From: Tricholoma matsutake
Lineage: Eukaryota > Basidiomycota > Agaricomycetes > Agaricales > Tricholomataceae
NCBI GenBank assembly: GCA_026075535.2
Contig: AP026539.1
Span: 9,238,001-9,302,000 of the forward strand
Length of the DNA stretch: 64,000 nucleotides
Reading direction: 5' to 3'
Every line of letters begins with the position of its first letter. Position 1 is the stretch's first letter. Positions 31,353-42,302 of this stretch are shown here, piece by piece. Under the pieces are notes generated by a model, which saw only the letters and a program-made list of their open reading frames with translations, searched no databases and was not told where the DNA came from. The position numbers and the translations under genes were made by a program.

Positions 31353-32005
31353 CACTGCTGCCACTGACCTGTGTTTCCCACAGAAACACAGCCTCAGAAA
31401 CATGTTTTAAGACTTCTGCTTTGTATATCCTTTGGATATTCTCAGGATGTATTTAGATGAAATACTAAGGAAATATTTTACATGTATTCAAGCTGTATTT
31501 GCAAGAAACAGAAAAAGTGTATCCTACAATGTTTCTTTCAGATCCATTCTGGAAACATTTTCCATGGTTCCTTTGTGCAAGTCAGAGAAACACTTTATAT
31601 GTAATTGTAGCTGTACCTGTCAACATGTAATTTTATTATGTGTTTTCTAGGGATACATGCAAAGGACAAAGAGGTTACCATGGTTACACATGTATCCCTA
31701 GAAAACACATAATAAAATTACATGTTGAGTGTTTTCTGCAGATACAGCTATAATTACATATAAAGTGTTTCTTTGACTTACACAAAGGAACCATAAAAAA
31801 TGTTTCCAGAATGGATCTGAAAGAAACATTGTAGGATACACTTTTTCTGTTTCTTTCAGATACAGCTTGGATACATGTAAAATATTTCCTTAGTACTTTG
31901 TCTAAATACATCTTAAAAATATCCAAAGGATATACAAATCAGAAGTCTTAAAACATGTTTCTGAGGCTGTGTTTCTGTGGGAAACACAGGTCAGTGCCAG
32001 CAGTG
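31353..32005. mobile_element. CACTA-type foldback element, 653 bp, TSD CTA
   Basis: Starts CACTGCTG and ends CAGCAGTG; arms of about 300 bp pair over nearly their whole length (for example TTTCTTTCAGATCCATTCTG near 31540 is repeated inverted near 31810), leaving a centre near 31660-31690. CACTG termini and 3 bp CTA repeats (31350-31352, 32006-32008) fit the CMC/EnSpm superfamily. No ORF of note; the frames on each arm are mirror images. Confidence 0.82.
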
Positions 32006-32008
32006 CTA

Positions 32009-33097
32009 CCCAGTCGCATATTTCTGGGCTTTTTTATTGCAGGTTTGTCAGCACAGCATTGACACTATGCAGCAGATGCCAATTCCTGATAGGTGCCTAA
32101 CATACAACTGTTGTGATGTGCATTCATTAATGGTCAAGCCAGTAGCTATAAGACCATCCAAAGACCATCTTGAGAACCTTCCACTGGCCACGAAAGCACT
32201 GCATGCCACCAGTTTATTGCATGATGATATTAAATGTATCGTTTGGTATCATATCTCTTAGCACTTTAAATTTATCTCCTGCCTCCACTAGAGCGGTCCA
32301 ACAGCATCAGTAAATTGGGTGTTGGTATCTACCGGTACAGACTGGTATAGATCACTCAGCTAACTCACTTAGCTACGATCCATTTCTCTGATGAGTAATA
32401 ATAATAAACCAAAGGAAGACTCAGAGTGCACAGTGGTATAGCACATTCGAGGTTCTTTAATGATGGCTGATCAACCAATCACCAGCTGAATAAAATGGCC
32501 CTCCTTTCAAAACCTTTCAGTATTTTCAGAATCTGACTATAAAATTACCAAAAAATGCAAATAACCTCATGCTGTGCTGCCAACAAATTCCAACCTGCAG
32601 GTTTATCAGTAGTGAGACTGGATAATATTTTAGGCACATGGAGACAAACAAGCAATCAGATTTTGCTAGTTGATCATATATTACATGGACTAATGTTGAC
32701 TAACACTCACAAGTTGATAAGTTTCCTTCTGAGAATGCATGCAACTTTAAAAAACTAGTTACAGACAGTCTTATACAGTATTCCAAATGTGCTTAATGAG
32801 GGTAGGGTATATTTGTGCCCTACAGATGCTCGTACTCTGGTACCAGTAATACTATCTGCCTTAGCAACTCTAACTAGACAAATCACATGTATGCTGGTTC
32901 ATTCATGTTCACATGCATGCTTTTGATTTCCAACTTGTAAGCAGTCAATCAGCTATAGGTGTAAATGTCGGCAGAACAAATAGGGTGATGGCAGGTATAT
33001 CCATCAATGCTGCCTTCAACCTTGATTTGTAAAAAGGGTATATTAGCTTCTGTGTTTAGATGGGGTGTAAGGATAGATATGTACCTTATGAAAACAC
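32009..33097. other. No gene recognised
   Basis: AT-rich, no conserved frame, no clear repeat structure. Confidence 0.4.
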
Positions 33098-33403
33098 TAT
33101 AGTTGCCTCTGTCTTAACCCATATCTGTGATAACCCATAAACCTCCCATAACCCATGCTTTCTCATGTCCACCGAGTCAGTTCCCTGCCAAATGGACCAA
33201 ACTCTCCCATATCCCATAACCCATACCTTTTGGTGGACCATAACCCATAGGTGGACATCGAGTGATCACAAAATTTCTATATATGGATAGAGAATGCCAG
33301 GGGTAACCCCTGGGTAAAAATTTGTGACCCTTACCCTTACCCTCACCAGGGTTACGGGTTTTAGCAGGGTATGGGTGGGGGTTTACAGGGGTCAGAGGGG
33401 TAC

Positions 33404-34074
33404 TCAATACCCTCTGGGTACATGACAAGGATACAGTTTTTTTGCAGCCTCCAAGACAACAATACTACTATTCAATGTTATCCCAGCCTCCTCAAGCTCA
33501 TCTTCATCTCCCTCAACCTCTGGAAGAACAGCAACAGCCTTAATGTCATTGTCCTTTACATAGCCCATCAAACTCCATGCACCAACACACATGAGGGCAC
33601 ATGTTGACTGCACAGAGAGGCAGCTATGCAGGTGTGAAAGAAGAATGTGGCCTTTGCTGAAAACTTGTTTGACATTAACAGAGGTAGCTAAAATAGATTA
33701 ATTAGAGACCTGGTTGTACACAAAACAAAATTTATTACTCACCTGGAATCAAGAGATAGTCTCTAGCCATTCTTGATAATTGTGGATAAATGTGCTGCCT
33801 TTCAAACCACCATGCAAGAACATCTTGAATGTACTCGGGATCAGTGCTTAGGAACCGATCAAGTTTATCTTGGAGGTCCAAGGGTTTTGGTGCGGCCAGA
33901 GCAGAAAGATCATCAAACATATTTTTTGAAGATGAGGTTGAGACAGCCGACTAGGTGGCACTTATATCAGTACAGTTACGGCATGTTGTTTAAGAGAGGA
34001 GTACATACATTATCAATTGACTTCAGTTTCTCTCCAGGAAAAGACTTGTATGAGTTCTCAAATATTTTGTGCAC
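33404..34074 (-). pseudogene. hAT-2 transposase, C-terminal exons with dimerisation domain
   Basis: Continuation of the gene at 42303-44789 after removal of element H. Exons read MVHKIFENSYKSFPGEKLKS (34074-34009), then NMFDDLSALAAPKPLDLQD, LDRFLSTDPEYIQDVLAWWF, MARDYLLIP, and after an intron TSVNVKQVFSKGHILLSHL and QSTCALMCVGAWSLMGYVKD, the hAT C-terminal dimerisation domain. Introns 33961-34008 (48 nt) and 33688-33742 (55 nt, GTGAGT to TTTTAG) fit perfectly in phase. A stop near 33950 and Arg losses indicate decay. hAT dimerisation lets transposase pair the element ends. Confidence 0.85.
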
Positions 34075-34326
34075 CATATCACTAAGGAATAGCACAGGTA
34101 TGGGTAACACTGTGGGTTTCCAGTCACAGGTATGCCCAGGTACGGGTATGGGTATGGGATTGCCATACCCATGGAACACTGTACCTGTAACCACAGGTTT
34201 ACAGGTACCAAATTACCAGTCAGGTGAGTGATCATCTGACTTCATTGATTCACTCATGACATATTTGATTTCAAACTACAGGATGATCAATGACACTACC
34301 ATAGCACCCCCAACCACTGCCATAAG

Positions 34327-34728
34327 TGTTAGGGTGACACCCACTATCTGCTAGCTAAGACTGTGCAGGTTCTCTCTACAAGAAGGGGTCGGGATCCACA
34401 CTCATGATGGGGGAACTGATGGTTTTGATGCAAGGGGTTATTAATAGATGAATTGGTTGAGAAAGGCCTTTCACACCAAAAATGTAGGTGGAATACCTAA
34501 GAGAACACAACTGGGGTCCCCTAGGCATATATTTAGGGTTTATATACTATGTTACATATATTGTACATTGTTGTTACCAATGCACTCGTACATGCGCATA
34601 CATATTGATGTGTGCAAAATAAAATTCTCATGCTATCAAAGTGTAGCGTCATTTGGCATCATGTAGCATAATTCGACATAATAAAATAAAAATGAAATTT
34701 TATTAGGTAATGGGGTGGTTTCCTAACA
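34327..34728 (-). repeat. Gypsy 3' LTR (minus orientation)
   Basis: 402 bp, plus-strand ends TGTTAGGG and CCTAACA. On the minus strand it is preceded by the tract AAAAGGGGGGTAA (34729-34741), a good polypurine tract. Confidence 0.92.
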
Positions 34729-35330
34729 TTACCCCCCTTTTATGCCTCGACTTCCAGGCGAGAAAATATTACGTCTGTCTCCTCTGTGAAATTTTGGTAA
34801 GGCCAGAATTTCATCCCCTCATACACCATTCTCACAATGCAACGTGGAGCATTCGGATTATGTTTAAAGAATTGGGCGATCATGTTACGTGCTCGCTTAC
34901 AATTCTCTTTGGGTTCCCATGAATTATTTTTGTCAGTATAGTTTTTCCACTTTATTAAGAACTCCAATTTGTTCCATCGAAGACATGAGTCTAGAATTTC
35001 TTCAACTATGTATTCTGGAGCACCTTCTACTATTATTGGAGGTTGTGGAGTAGTTTGTTGGCCAGGAATAGTGGGCAGGCAGTAAGGGCATAGGCAAGAT
35101 ATGTTAATCTTGGGATTAATCTTGAATGATCAGGGTAATTTTAGCACTACCACATTAGGCGAGATCACTTTAGAGATCGCATATGGGCCAACTTGTTTCT
35201 CCATAAGTTTCCTTGAAGGTTGTGGAATATTCAGGTCCTTGGTACTTAGCCACACCAAGTCACCAACTTTGTACTCTGGAGCATGTGCTCAAGTACGATC
35301 TGCATGTCACATCATGTCATCACGTGCTTT
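34729..35330 (-). pseudogene. Gypsy integrase C-terminus and chromodomain
   Basis: YKVGDLVWLSTKDLNIPQPS and KLMEKQVGPYAISKVIS (integrase GPY-type module), then IVEEILDSCLRWNKLEFLIK and WKNYTDKNNSWEPKENCKRA, the chromodomain, at about 34970-34860. The chromodomain likely steers integration to marked chromatin. Frame ends at 34740. Several stops separate it from the integrase core. Confidence 0.85.
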
Positions 35331-35332
35331 CT

Positions 35333-36598
35333 TCAATGCTGCCTCTGCTTCTTCTTGTACCTTTTGCATCTTAGATACAAAGTCTGTACTTTGACTTCCC
35401 TTCTGGGTTCTACTCCCATGTGAGGATGATATCCATAATTTGCGAAAAAGGGTGACATATGAGTAGCCAAATGGAATTTGTTATTGTGGGAAAATTTGGC
35501 AATTGCCAGCCATTCAGGCCAGTCAGTTTGTTGGTAGTTGACAAACATACATAGGTACTGCTCCAACTCCTGGTTCATTCTTTCTGTCTGCCCATCAGTC
35601 TGCAGGTGATATGCCATAGATAATTTAGTTTGAATTCCCAATATGTTGTTCAGCTCTCACATAAATGTGGAAGCAAATTGTGGTCCACGATTGGAGATAA
35701 TGGTATCAGGTAACCCATGTAACCGCCATACCTGATTTAGATAGAGGCGTGCCAAGCCTAATGATGAGGTTTCTGTAGTAGTAGGAATAATATGGACCTC
35801 CTTTGTGAAGCGGTTGCATACTACAAATATTGCATCATACCCTTGAGCCTCGGGTAATCTGGTAATAAAATCCACAGATATATCTCGCCATGGCACTTTA
35901 GGTATAGGGTTTGGCATTAATTTTCCTGCAGGTTTTTCTGGAAATTTCTTCCCCCTCATGCATGTATCACATCCATCCACATACCCCAACACATATTTCA
36001 AAATTCTGGGCCACCAATAATTTCTCATTACTAATTCCAATGTCTTCCATCTTCCTGGGTGTCCGGCAGTCAGCATATTATGATGTAACCGGATGATCTC
36101 CCTTCGCAAATCCTGATCCTTCAGTACATACACTTTTCCTCGAAACAACACCAACCCTTGTTCCTCAGCCCATTCATCTCCTTTAATATTACCTTTCTTC
36201 TCTCCCTTCAGAGCTTTCATGGCTTCCACTACTTCATCGTCCATTTCCAAACATTGTCTAATTTTAGACAACATTTCCATGTCTGAGCTATCTGTTAATA
36301 GATGCCCTTGATGCATAGCACAAATGTGAAAGTATTCGGGTTTGAGTAAGGTAACTTTTTTATTGTCCTCCTCCACCCCCCTTTTATGATCAATATGTCT
36401 GGATAATGCATCTGCTTTCCTCATTAAGCTTCCCACTTTATGGACCAAGTGAAAATTGAAATGCGATAAGAATAGTGCCCAATGTGCTTGCCAGTGATTA
36501 AGCTTTTTAGCGGACATGAAGTATTGCAGATTTTGATGATCCATCCAAATCTCAATCTGATGCGTACATCCCTCCAAATAATGCCTCCATGCCTCCAA
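35333..36598 (-). pseudogene. Gypsy RNase H end and integrase core
   Basis: LEAWRHYLEGCTHQIEIWMD to LMRKADALSRHI is RNase H. Then GHPGRWKTLELVMRNYWWP and CDTCMRGKKFP (HHCC zinc region), WRDISVDFITRLPEAQGYDA (first Asp), LPDTIISNRGPQFASTFM and, after a TGA at about 35657, QTDGQTERMNQELEQYL (Glu). The second catalytic Asp of the SDRG motif reads Asn (SNRG), so this integrase would be dead even without the stop. Residues before RNase H (36599-36870) contain another stop. Confidence 0.9.
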
Positions 36599-36871
36599 TG
36601 CTCATATTATTCCCAACATCTCTTTGTCATGTACATCATAATTCCTCTCCACATCATTCAACCCTCGGGACAAATATGCACAAGGATGCCATTTGTCATC
36701 TTTGCACAGCATTGATAATACCGCTCCAGTAGCAAAATCAGATGCATCTGATTCCACTCACAAAGGGCATGTGAAATCCACCAGGGCTAATATTGGTCCC
36801 TCCACAAACTTCCTCTTCAACTCCTCAAACACTGTCTGCTGCTGCTCTCCCCACCTCCACACTACTCCCTT

Positions 36872-37542
36872 TCACATAAGGTTATGTAAGGGTGCAGCAA
36901 TTTTAGAAAAATTGTGCACAAAGCGATGATAATAATTTGCGAGTCCCAAGAAGGCTTGAACCTCCTTGACACAGGTGGGCACAGGCCAATCTGTGATTGC
37001 CTGTACCTTGATCGGATCCATTTTGATCCTGTCAGGGCTGATCAATAATCCTAGGAACTCAATCTCACTTGCCCCAAACACACACTTCTCCAGTTTCAAA
37101 AATAGATCATTCTCCACTAACCTCCATAGCACCTCCTGCACTATCGCCTCATGATTTTCTTCATCCTCTGTGAATATCAGAATGTCATCAATAAATATTA
37201 TTACCATGCCTTTGTCTGTTACGTCCTGGAAAATGTCGTTCATCATATTTTGAAAGGTCGGGGACTATTAGTCATCCCGAAAAACATGACAAGTGGCTCA
37301 AAGGATCCTCGATGCGTGGCAAATGTGGCCTTCCACTCATCTCCTTTCTCTATTTGTACATTGTTGTATCCCCATCGTAAATCCAATTTTGTAAAGACCT
37401 TGGCTTTTCTCACCCTGTCAATTATTTCTGAGATCAATGGCAGGGGGTACACATTCTTCACTGTCCACTCATTCAGATACCTATAATCTGTACACATCCT
37501 CTTTCTTTGGTCTTTTTTTGGCATGAAGAATATTGTTGACAT
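36872..37542 (-). pseudogene. Gypsy reverse transcriptase
   Basis: Frames 37542-37243 and 37246-36872: [40 protein letters not shown] (first Asp), [15 protein letters not shown], then MVIIFIDDILIFTEDEENHE with the FIDD catalytic pair intact, then FLGLLISPDRIKMDPIKVQA and QAFLGLANYYHRF. A one-base shift near 37245 splits them. Just upstream, HEFLKEQLCKGCI jumps from the pre-RT region straight to the RPSKSP motif, so roughly 50 residues have been deleted near 37600. Confidence 0.9.
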
Positions 37543-37560
37543 CTGTGGTGATTTCGAAGG

Positions 37561-38404
37561 TCATATGCATCCTTTGCACAATTGCTCCTTCAGGAATTCA
37601 TGATACACTTTTGGCACCCATTTCTCCACTGGCTTCTCCACCTTCACAATATTCTTGTCCCATGACTGTCCTCCACAAATTGCTCTAAAGGTTTGCTTCT
37701 GCTCTTCTTTCTCAATCATGACTGGAACTTCCCCATTTGGCATTTCCTCATCCTCCACTTCCTCCATTGTAACAAAATACTTTCTTGGACATTCTTTTTC
37801 TTTCTTTTTCCTTTTTTCCTTCTTCATCTTCCTCCCATACACATTACACTCCTTAGGACAACAAGTCATTTGTACTTTCCCAGTTTTCCAATTAATTTTG
37901 GGATTATGCTTCCATAACCATGGACATCCTATCATTAGATTGGTTTTCCCAAGATCGCACACTTCACATGGCTTGCTCCTGATGCTCCTGATACTTTAGG
38001 ACCATAGTCACCTCCTCCTTGATAGTTCCTCCACGATTGACTGTTCCATCAATATTGTACACCATTATAGGTTGCGCCAGCTTGCGTGTGCTAATACCGT
38101 TTCCAGTAATTAAGGACCGATTAATGAATGATCCTATAGCAGCACTATCAAGCAACGCTTCCACATCAATAGCTGCATGCGCGTCCACTGTCTTCAGTCC
38201 CACAGTCAAGGTGATTTCGGGTTCTATTCGCACAGAGCGAATAAAGAATTTAGGGGTTTTTGGAAATGATGCATGACAATTTTCTTTGTCACATGATTGA
38301 CAACAGTTGTACTCCTCCTCGATTTCCTTTTCTGATTTGCTCTGGGTTTCCTTGGATACTAATACATTGTAACAATTCTGGGTCACCAATGGGGAAACCT
38401 TCAC
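37561..38404 (-). pseudogene. Gypsy protease and linker to RT
   Basis: 38404-37964: Cys/His-containing start, then VEALLDSAAIGSFINRSLI, the retropepsin active site reading DSAA instead of the usual DSGA or DTGA. 37962-37561 continues in another frame (DLGKTNLMIGCPWLWKHNP, a conserved end of the gypsy protease), then a Lys/Glu-rich linker and the truncated pre-RT region. Confidence 0.78.
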
Positions 38405-38619
38405 TGGGACTCTTCCACAAAATTCTTCTGCCTGCCTTCCTCCAGCTTCACTTCCTCGATTGTAGCTTCCCTAATCTTTCTTTTCTGCCTACAATTCCTA
38501 GAAATGTGTCCTAACTGCCCACAGTTAAAACATTTAAGTGGGGCTCGTCTCCCTGCTTGATCAACCTCCATTGCCTCTGCTGGTGCTGCTGACTCCGTAA
38601 CTATAGGTGTCACTGCCAT
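38401..38619 (-). pseudogene. Gypsy gag zinc knuckle
   Basis: LKCFNCGQLGHISRNCRQKR: C-x2-C-x4-H-x4-C nucleocapsid finger. Separated from the capsid part only by the MITE 38687-39502. Confidence 0.88.
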
Positions 38620-38686
38620 GGCCGGTGGCTGTGCCCTCGGAGCTTACGCCTGAGGCACCTTTCCTTTCTCGGACTTTCCTCCTGAT

Positions 38687-39502
38687 TAGTGTTTAAAGGT
38701 TCAGTCTGTAGGACCGAAAAAAAGACCGAAACTGAACTGAACTGGACCGATTAGGACCGGACCAGTGGTCTATTTATGGACCAGTCTTTTGTTTTGAAAA
38801 ATATAGTAGGACCAATGAAAAACCGGTTAAAACCAGTTGCAACTGGTCTTTCATCTCAACGTATGCTGGACCTTACTCCCACACATATTTACTTCATTTT
38901 CGGTCCCTGGATCATCAAAAATGGTCAAGAATTGGTTGAGATATGACCAAAAACATTTTTGTACAAGTATTTTGTTGTATCAGAACAACTTTGATTGCAT
39001 TGCTTATTACCTGAGCTATAATTTTTTTTGTACAGCTATATGACATCATAAAAGTAACAACAACACACCTAATTATCTGTACCATGGGATTTTATTCATA
39101 TAACAGCCCAAATGAGTGCAACTACAAAGTACAAATTACAAACTACAAACTGCAACTTGAATGCATGTCCTTTCAGTTTTGGCCATATCTCAGTCAAATC
39201 TTGATGGAATTGCTTAAATGTTGGATCAGTCTACGGAGCATTACGATCTCTATCCATGAATATAATATATATGAGGTAATAGTTATATTTGTTGAGATAC
39301 ATATGGGTTATTTGGCACAATAAATTTTATGACAAAAGACCGGTCTGAACCAGTCTTTTTTTGGTCCATGGACCAATTAGGACCGGTCCTAAAAGGTCCA
39401 GTTGCGGTCCTCCAATATCTGGGTCAGTCCTAGACCGGTTGGAGTTGCCGGTTGCCCCATTTGGAAGTCAAAAACCGGACTGGACTAGACCTTTAAACAC
39501 TA
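38687..39502. mobile_element. hAT-like MITE in the gypsy gag, TSD CTCCTGAT
   Basis: 816 bp; TAGTGTTTAAAGGTTCAGTC at the left and GACTAGACCTTTAAACACTA at the right; perfect 8 bp TSDs at 38679-38686 and 39503-39510. Same family as 8274-17106 and 20119-20735. It splits gag right after SKFGKSSG. The longest uninterrupted copy here, with AT-rich centre and ACCGGT/CCAGTT-rich ends. Confidence 0.95.
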
Positions 39503-40322
39503 CTCCTGATGACTTTCCAAATTTACTACTTCTGTACATCAACTTTGACTCTGCCGGTTCCTGCTGATATTGCCAGTCAAGGCACATTGCCCAATTATAC
39601 CACTCGTCCAACTTCTCTGGCATAGAAGGTAGTCGGTAGATAGACTTGAATAAAGAGGGATTTAATCCTGCTTTCAAAAACTCTACCAACGTGGCTTCTC
39701 CCATATCCATTTGCGAAGCTTCTGCTTTGAACTGCAAAATAAATTCATCCGCTGTTAGGAAACATTGGTGCATGGTTTTTAATCTAGCATTGGCTGTCAC
39801 CTTTGGATTAGGGTCTCCAAACTGTGCCTCCAATCTCTCCAGAGATTCCTTGAAGGTTGCAAATGCTTTATTTCCTGCAGCAATTTGATTAATAACCTCA
39901 TTTCTCCAGAACTGTGCTTTCCCCCCCTGAATGTATGAGAGAGAAAACATAATCCTAGACTTGGCTGTATGAAACTCTGGCTTCCTCCCATGGATGTACA
40001 ATACTATAGAGCTGATGAAGGATTTTGTATTCTCCATGGTACCATCAAAGATTTGCAGGGGTGTGTACTTAGGTAAGTGCACTTTTCCATTTCTGGATTT
40101 CTCTGCCATCTCATCCTCCTGCAACATCCACTCCACCATCTCCTCCATCTCATCATCTCTTTCTCCTGTTGTCTCTGGCTGTACTTCCACTTGTCTGGGC
40201 TGTGATGCTGCCAACACTGACACTAATTGCGACATTTGCACTGTAAACACATCAATTTTCATCTCTAGTGCTGGTGTGGGAACAGGATTAGGGCTGGGAT
40301 TAGAAGTTGAAGGTTCAGACAT
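39503..40322 (-). pseudogene. Gypsy gag (capsid region)
   Basis: Starts MSEPSTSNPSPNPVPTPALE; then LPKYTPLQIFDGTMENTKSF, FSLSYIQGGKAQFWRNEVIN, FGDPNPKVTANARLKTMHQC, LVEFLKAGLNPSLFKSIYRL and WYNWAMCLDWQYQQEPAESK, the hallmark order of gypsy retrotransposon Gag. Open from 40322 to the MITE. The ATG is the first good one after the 5' LTR, about 495 bp downstream. Confidence 0.9.
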
Positions 40323-40817
40323 AATTGTAGAATCTGTGATGAATCACTTTTTCGACAAATTCAAGATTTTTTCTTTGAGACCTCCAAACATTTACGGGTC
40401 ACATGATCATTTGTCGATCATTCGTCAATGGTTCGTAGATCGTTCGTCGTTCGTCAAGCGCCTAATTTGACTCTTTGGATCAATAACCCTTCCAACAATG
40501 CCTGATCTCAGGGATAACACTGAATTCAGCTTGTAACCAAAATAGTCGTCTGAATAGAGTGATGTAAATTGTAACTAAACCAGATCCAATCGGTTGTCTG
40601 GTTGCAGCTGTCCTAATGATGAGCGCTGCCTCTCAATCAGTGGCAGTCGCAATGTAAGGCGAGGCCTGGCATTGGCTTACAAAAGAAAAGGTAGATTACG
40701 TATATACATGTACTTCCAGCTCGTGCTGAAAGGATGAGTAATCAGATGTGGCATGGTGAAACAATGACGTATGCACAAGTAAGAGAAGGTGCACTGATAT
40801 GGGCAGTTGTGTTCTTC

Positions 40818-41219
40818 TGTTAGGGTGACACCCACTATCTGCTAGCTAAGACTGTGCAGGTTCTCTCTACAAGAAGGGGGCAGAATCTGTGCTTGTGATG
40901 GGGGAACTGATGGTTTTGATGCAAGGGGTTATTAATAGATGAGCTGGTTGAGAAAGGCCTTTCACACCGAAAACATAGGTGGAATACCTAAGAGAACACA
41001 ACTGGGGTCCCCTAGGCATATATTTAGGGTTTATATACTATGTTACATATATTGTACATTGTTGTTACCAATGCACTTGTACATGTGCATACATATTGAT
41101 GTGTGTGAAATAAAATTCTCATGCTATCAAAGTGTAGCATCATTTGGTGTCATGTAGTGTAATTTGACATAATAAAATAAAAATGAAATTTTATTAGGTA
41201 ATGGGGTGGTTTTCTAACA
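40818..41219 (-). repeat. Gypsy 5' LTR (minus orientation)
   Basis: 402 bp, same length as its partner. Most differences between the LTRs lie at CpG-derived sites, including a cluster where one copy reads CCACACTCATG and the other CTGTGCTTGTG. Confidence 0.92.
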
Positions 41220-41299
41220 ATAAGCAACTGCTCACAGGGTGGGGACAGGGAGCTCTGACAATCAGGAAGCGATGCAAAATGACCACATTGCACAGGGAA

Positions 41300-41403
41300 C
41301 GGGCCCAAATGACATTTAATGTCATTTGGGCCCTAGGTATTTTTTATATATCTTTCATTCTTGTTTTCTTTCTAACTAATTAATATTTTTATTCAATTTT
41401 TAG
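41300..41403 (+). other. Hairpin plus intron-like block in element H
   Basis: GGGCCCAAATGACA and TGTCATTTGGGCCC form a near-perfect 14 bp stem (41301-41333). Directly after comes a 67 nt block 41337-41403: GTATTT, branch TTCTAACTAATT, ATTTTTAG. Same length as the block at 10802-10868. Confidence 0.7.
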
Positions 41404-41459
41404 GTTCTAATAGTGCTATAGCAAGGAGCCAACACCATTGACACAGACAGCACCCACCA

Positions 41460-41900
41460 CCGTTGTGAGCCTCTGCTCGCAAGGTGGCAATGGGACCAGC
41501 AATGACGACAACACCAACGATGAGGGCAGGACAAGGAGGACAGGACAAGGAGGACAGGACAAGGAGGACAAGGAGGGCAGGACAACAAGGAGGACCCAAG
41601 GACCACCACCACGACAGCACCCCCAACCGCTGCCATGAGCAACTGCTTGTGGGGTGGAAACAGGATGCATTTTGGATGGGGATGATGAGCAGGCACCACC
41701 CCCCCTCCCTCGCTCCAAATGCGAGCTGGAGGGGGCTATATTCTTCCTCTAGGCAACAATAATGACAGCTCCCCCTCCCTCACTTCAAACGCAAGCTGGA
41801 GGGGGCTATATTCATTTTCTAGGCCACAATGATAGCAGCTCCCCCCTCCCTCACCTCAAATGTGAGCTGGAGGGGGCTATCTTTGGTTGACTCCCCCTCC
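41460..41900 (+). repeat. Cassette hairpins and GGAGGGGGCTA tandem repeats in element H
   Basis: Hairpin copies at 41464 (GTGAGCCTCTGCTCGC) and 41633 (ATGAGCAACTGCTTGT), a GGACAGGACAA minisatellite at 41524-41585, then three or four units of about 70 bp (CCCCTCCCTCGCTCCAAATG, GAGCTGGAGGGGGCTAT) at 41698-41900. Confidence 0.7.
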
Positions 41901-42302
41901 CTCGTGTCTAGCATGAGAGGGGGGTTTCTCATTGCAGGTCCACCCCCTTGTCATCAACGAGATGAGAGGACAACAGGACAAGGTCCACAGGCACCACCCC
42001 CCTCGCTCCAAACACAAGCGGGGGTGGTTTCTCATGTTGTTCTGGGTGACAACCACCACCACCACCCCCTCCCTTGCTGCAAATGCGAGTGGAGGGGTTT
42101 TTCTTTTTTCTATATATTAATTTATTGTAATTAAAATATTAAAATACATATTTATGCTGAAACCCATGAATAAGCACAGGTAACCTGCAAAAACCCATGG
42201 TAATACCATACCCCTACCCATGTGGGTATGGTGTTCATGGGTACGGGTACAGGTATGAGAAAATATACCTGAGGGTTACCCCTGGCACTCCTCACATATC
42301 AC

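Larger units (their letters stand above)
34327..41219 (-). mobile_element. Full-length Ty3/gypsy chromovirus, TSD ATAAG
   Basis: 6893 bp with 402 bp LTRs at 34327-34728 and 40818-41219 and perfect TSDs ATAAG (34322-34326, 41220-41224). The insertion interrupted a cassette hairpin of element H. Gag, zinc knuckle, protease, RT, RNase H, integrase and chromodomain lie in order on the minus strand. Stops, frameshifts, an internal deletion near 37600 and a MITE in gag make it defective. Confidence 0.95.
34083..42294. mobile_element. Element H: hAT-type TIR element carrying a cassette, TSD CATATCAC
   Basis: Inserted in the hAT-2 transposase gene: TSD CATATCAC at 34075-34082 and 42295-42302. Ends TAAGGAATAGCACAGG and, inverted, TGAGGAGTGCCAGGGGTAAC are similar. 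Without the gypsy element it is about 1.3 kb: GGGTATGG-rich arms (34100-34210, 42150-42290) around a hairpin cassette with intron-like block (41337-41403). The TIR resembles that of hAT-2, so hAT-2 transposase may have mobilised it (inference). Confidence 0.85.

Noticed and set aside
31432..31926. Two similar 72-80 codon proteins on opposite strands
   Set aside because: They are the two arms of the CACTA-type foldback, so one is the mirror of the other.
32320..34210. Telomere-like or centromere-like repeat from the many GGGTA and TAACCC strings
   Set aside because: Strings are irregular and belong to subterminal regions of hAT-2, element H and the outer TA-flanked element.
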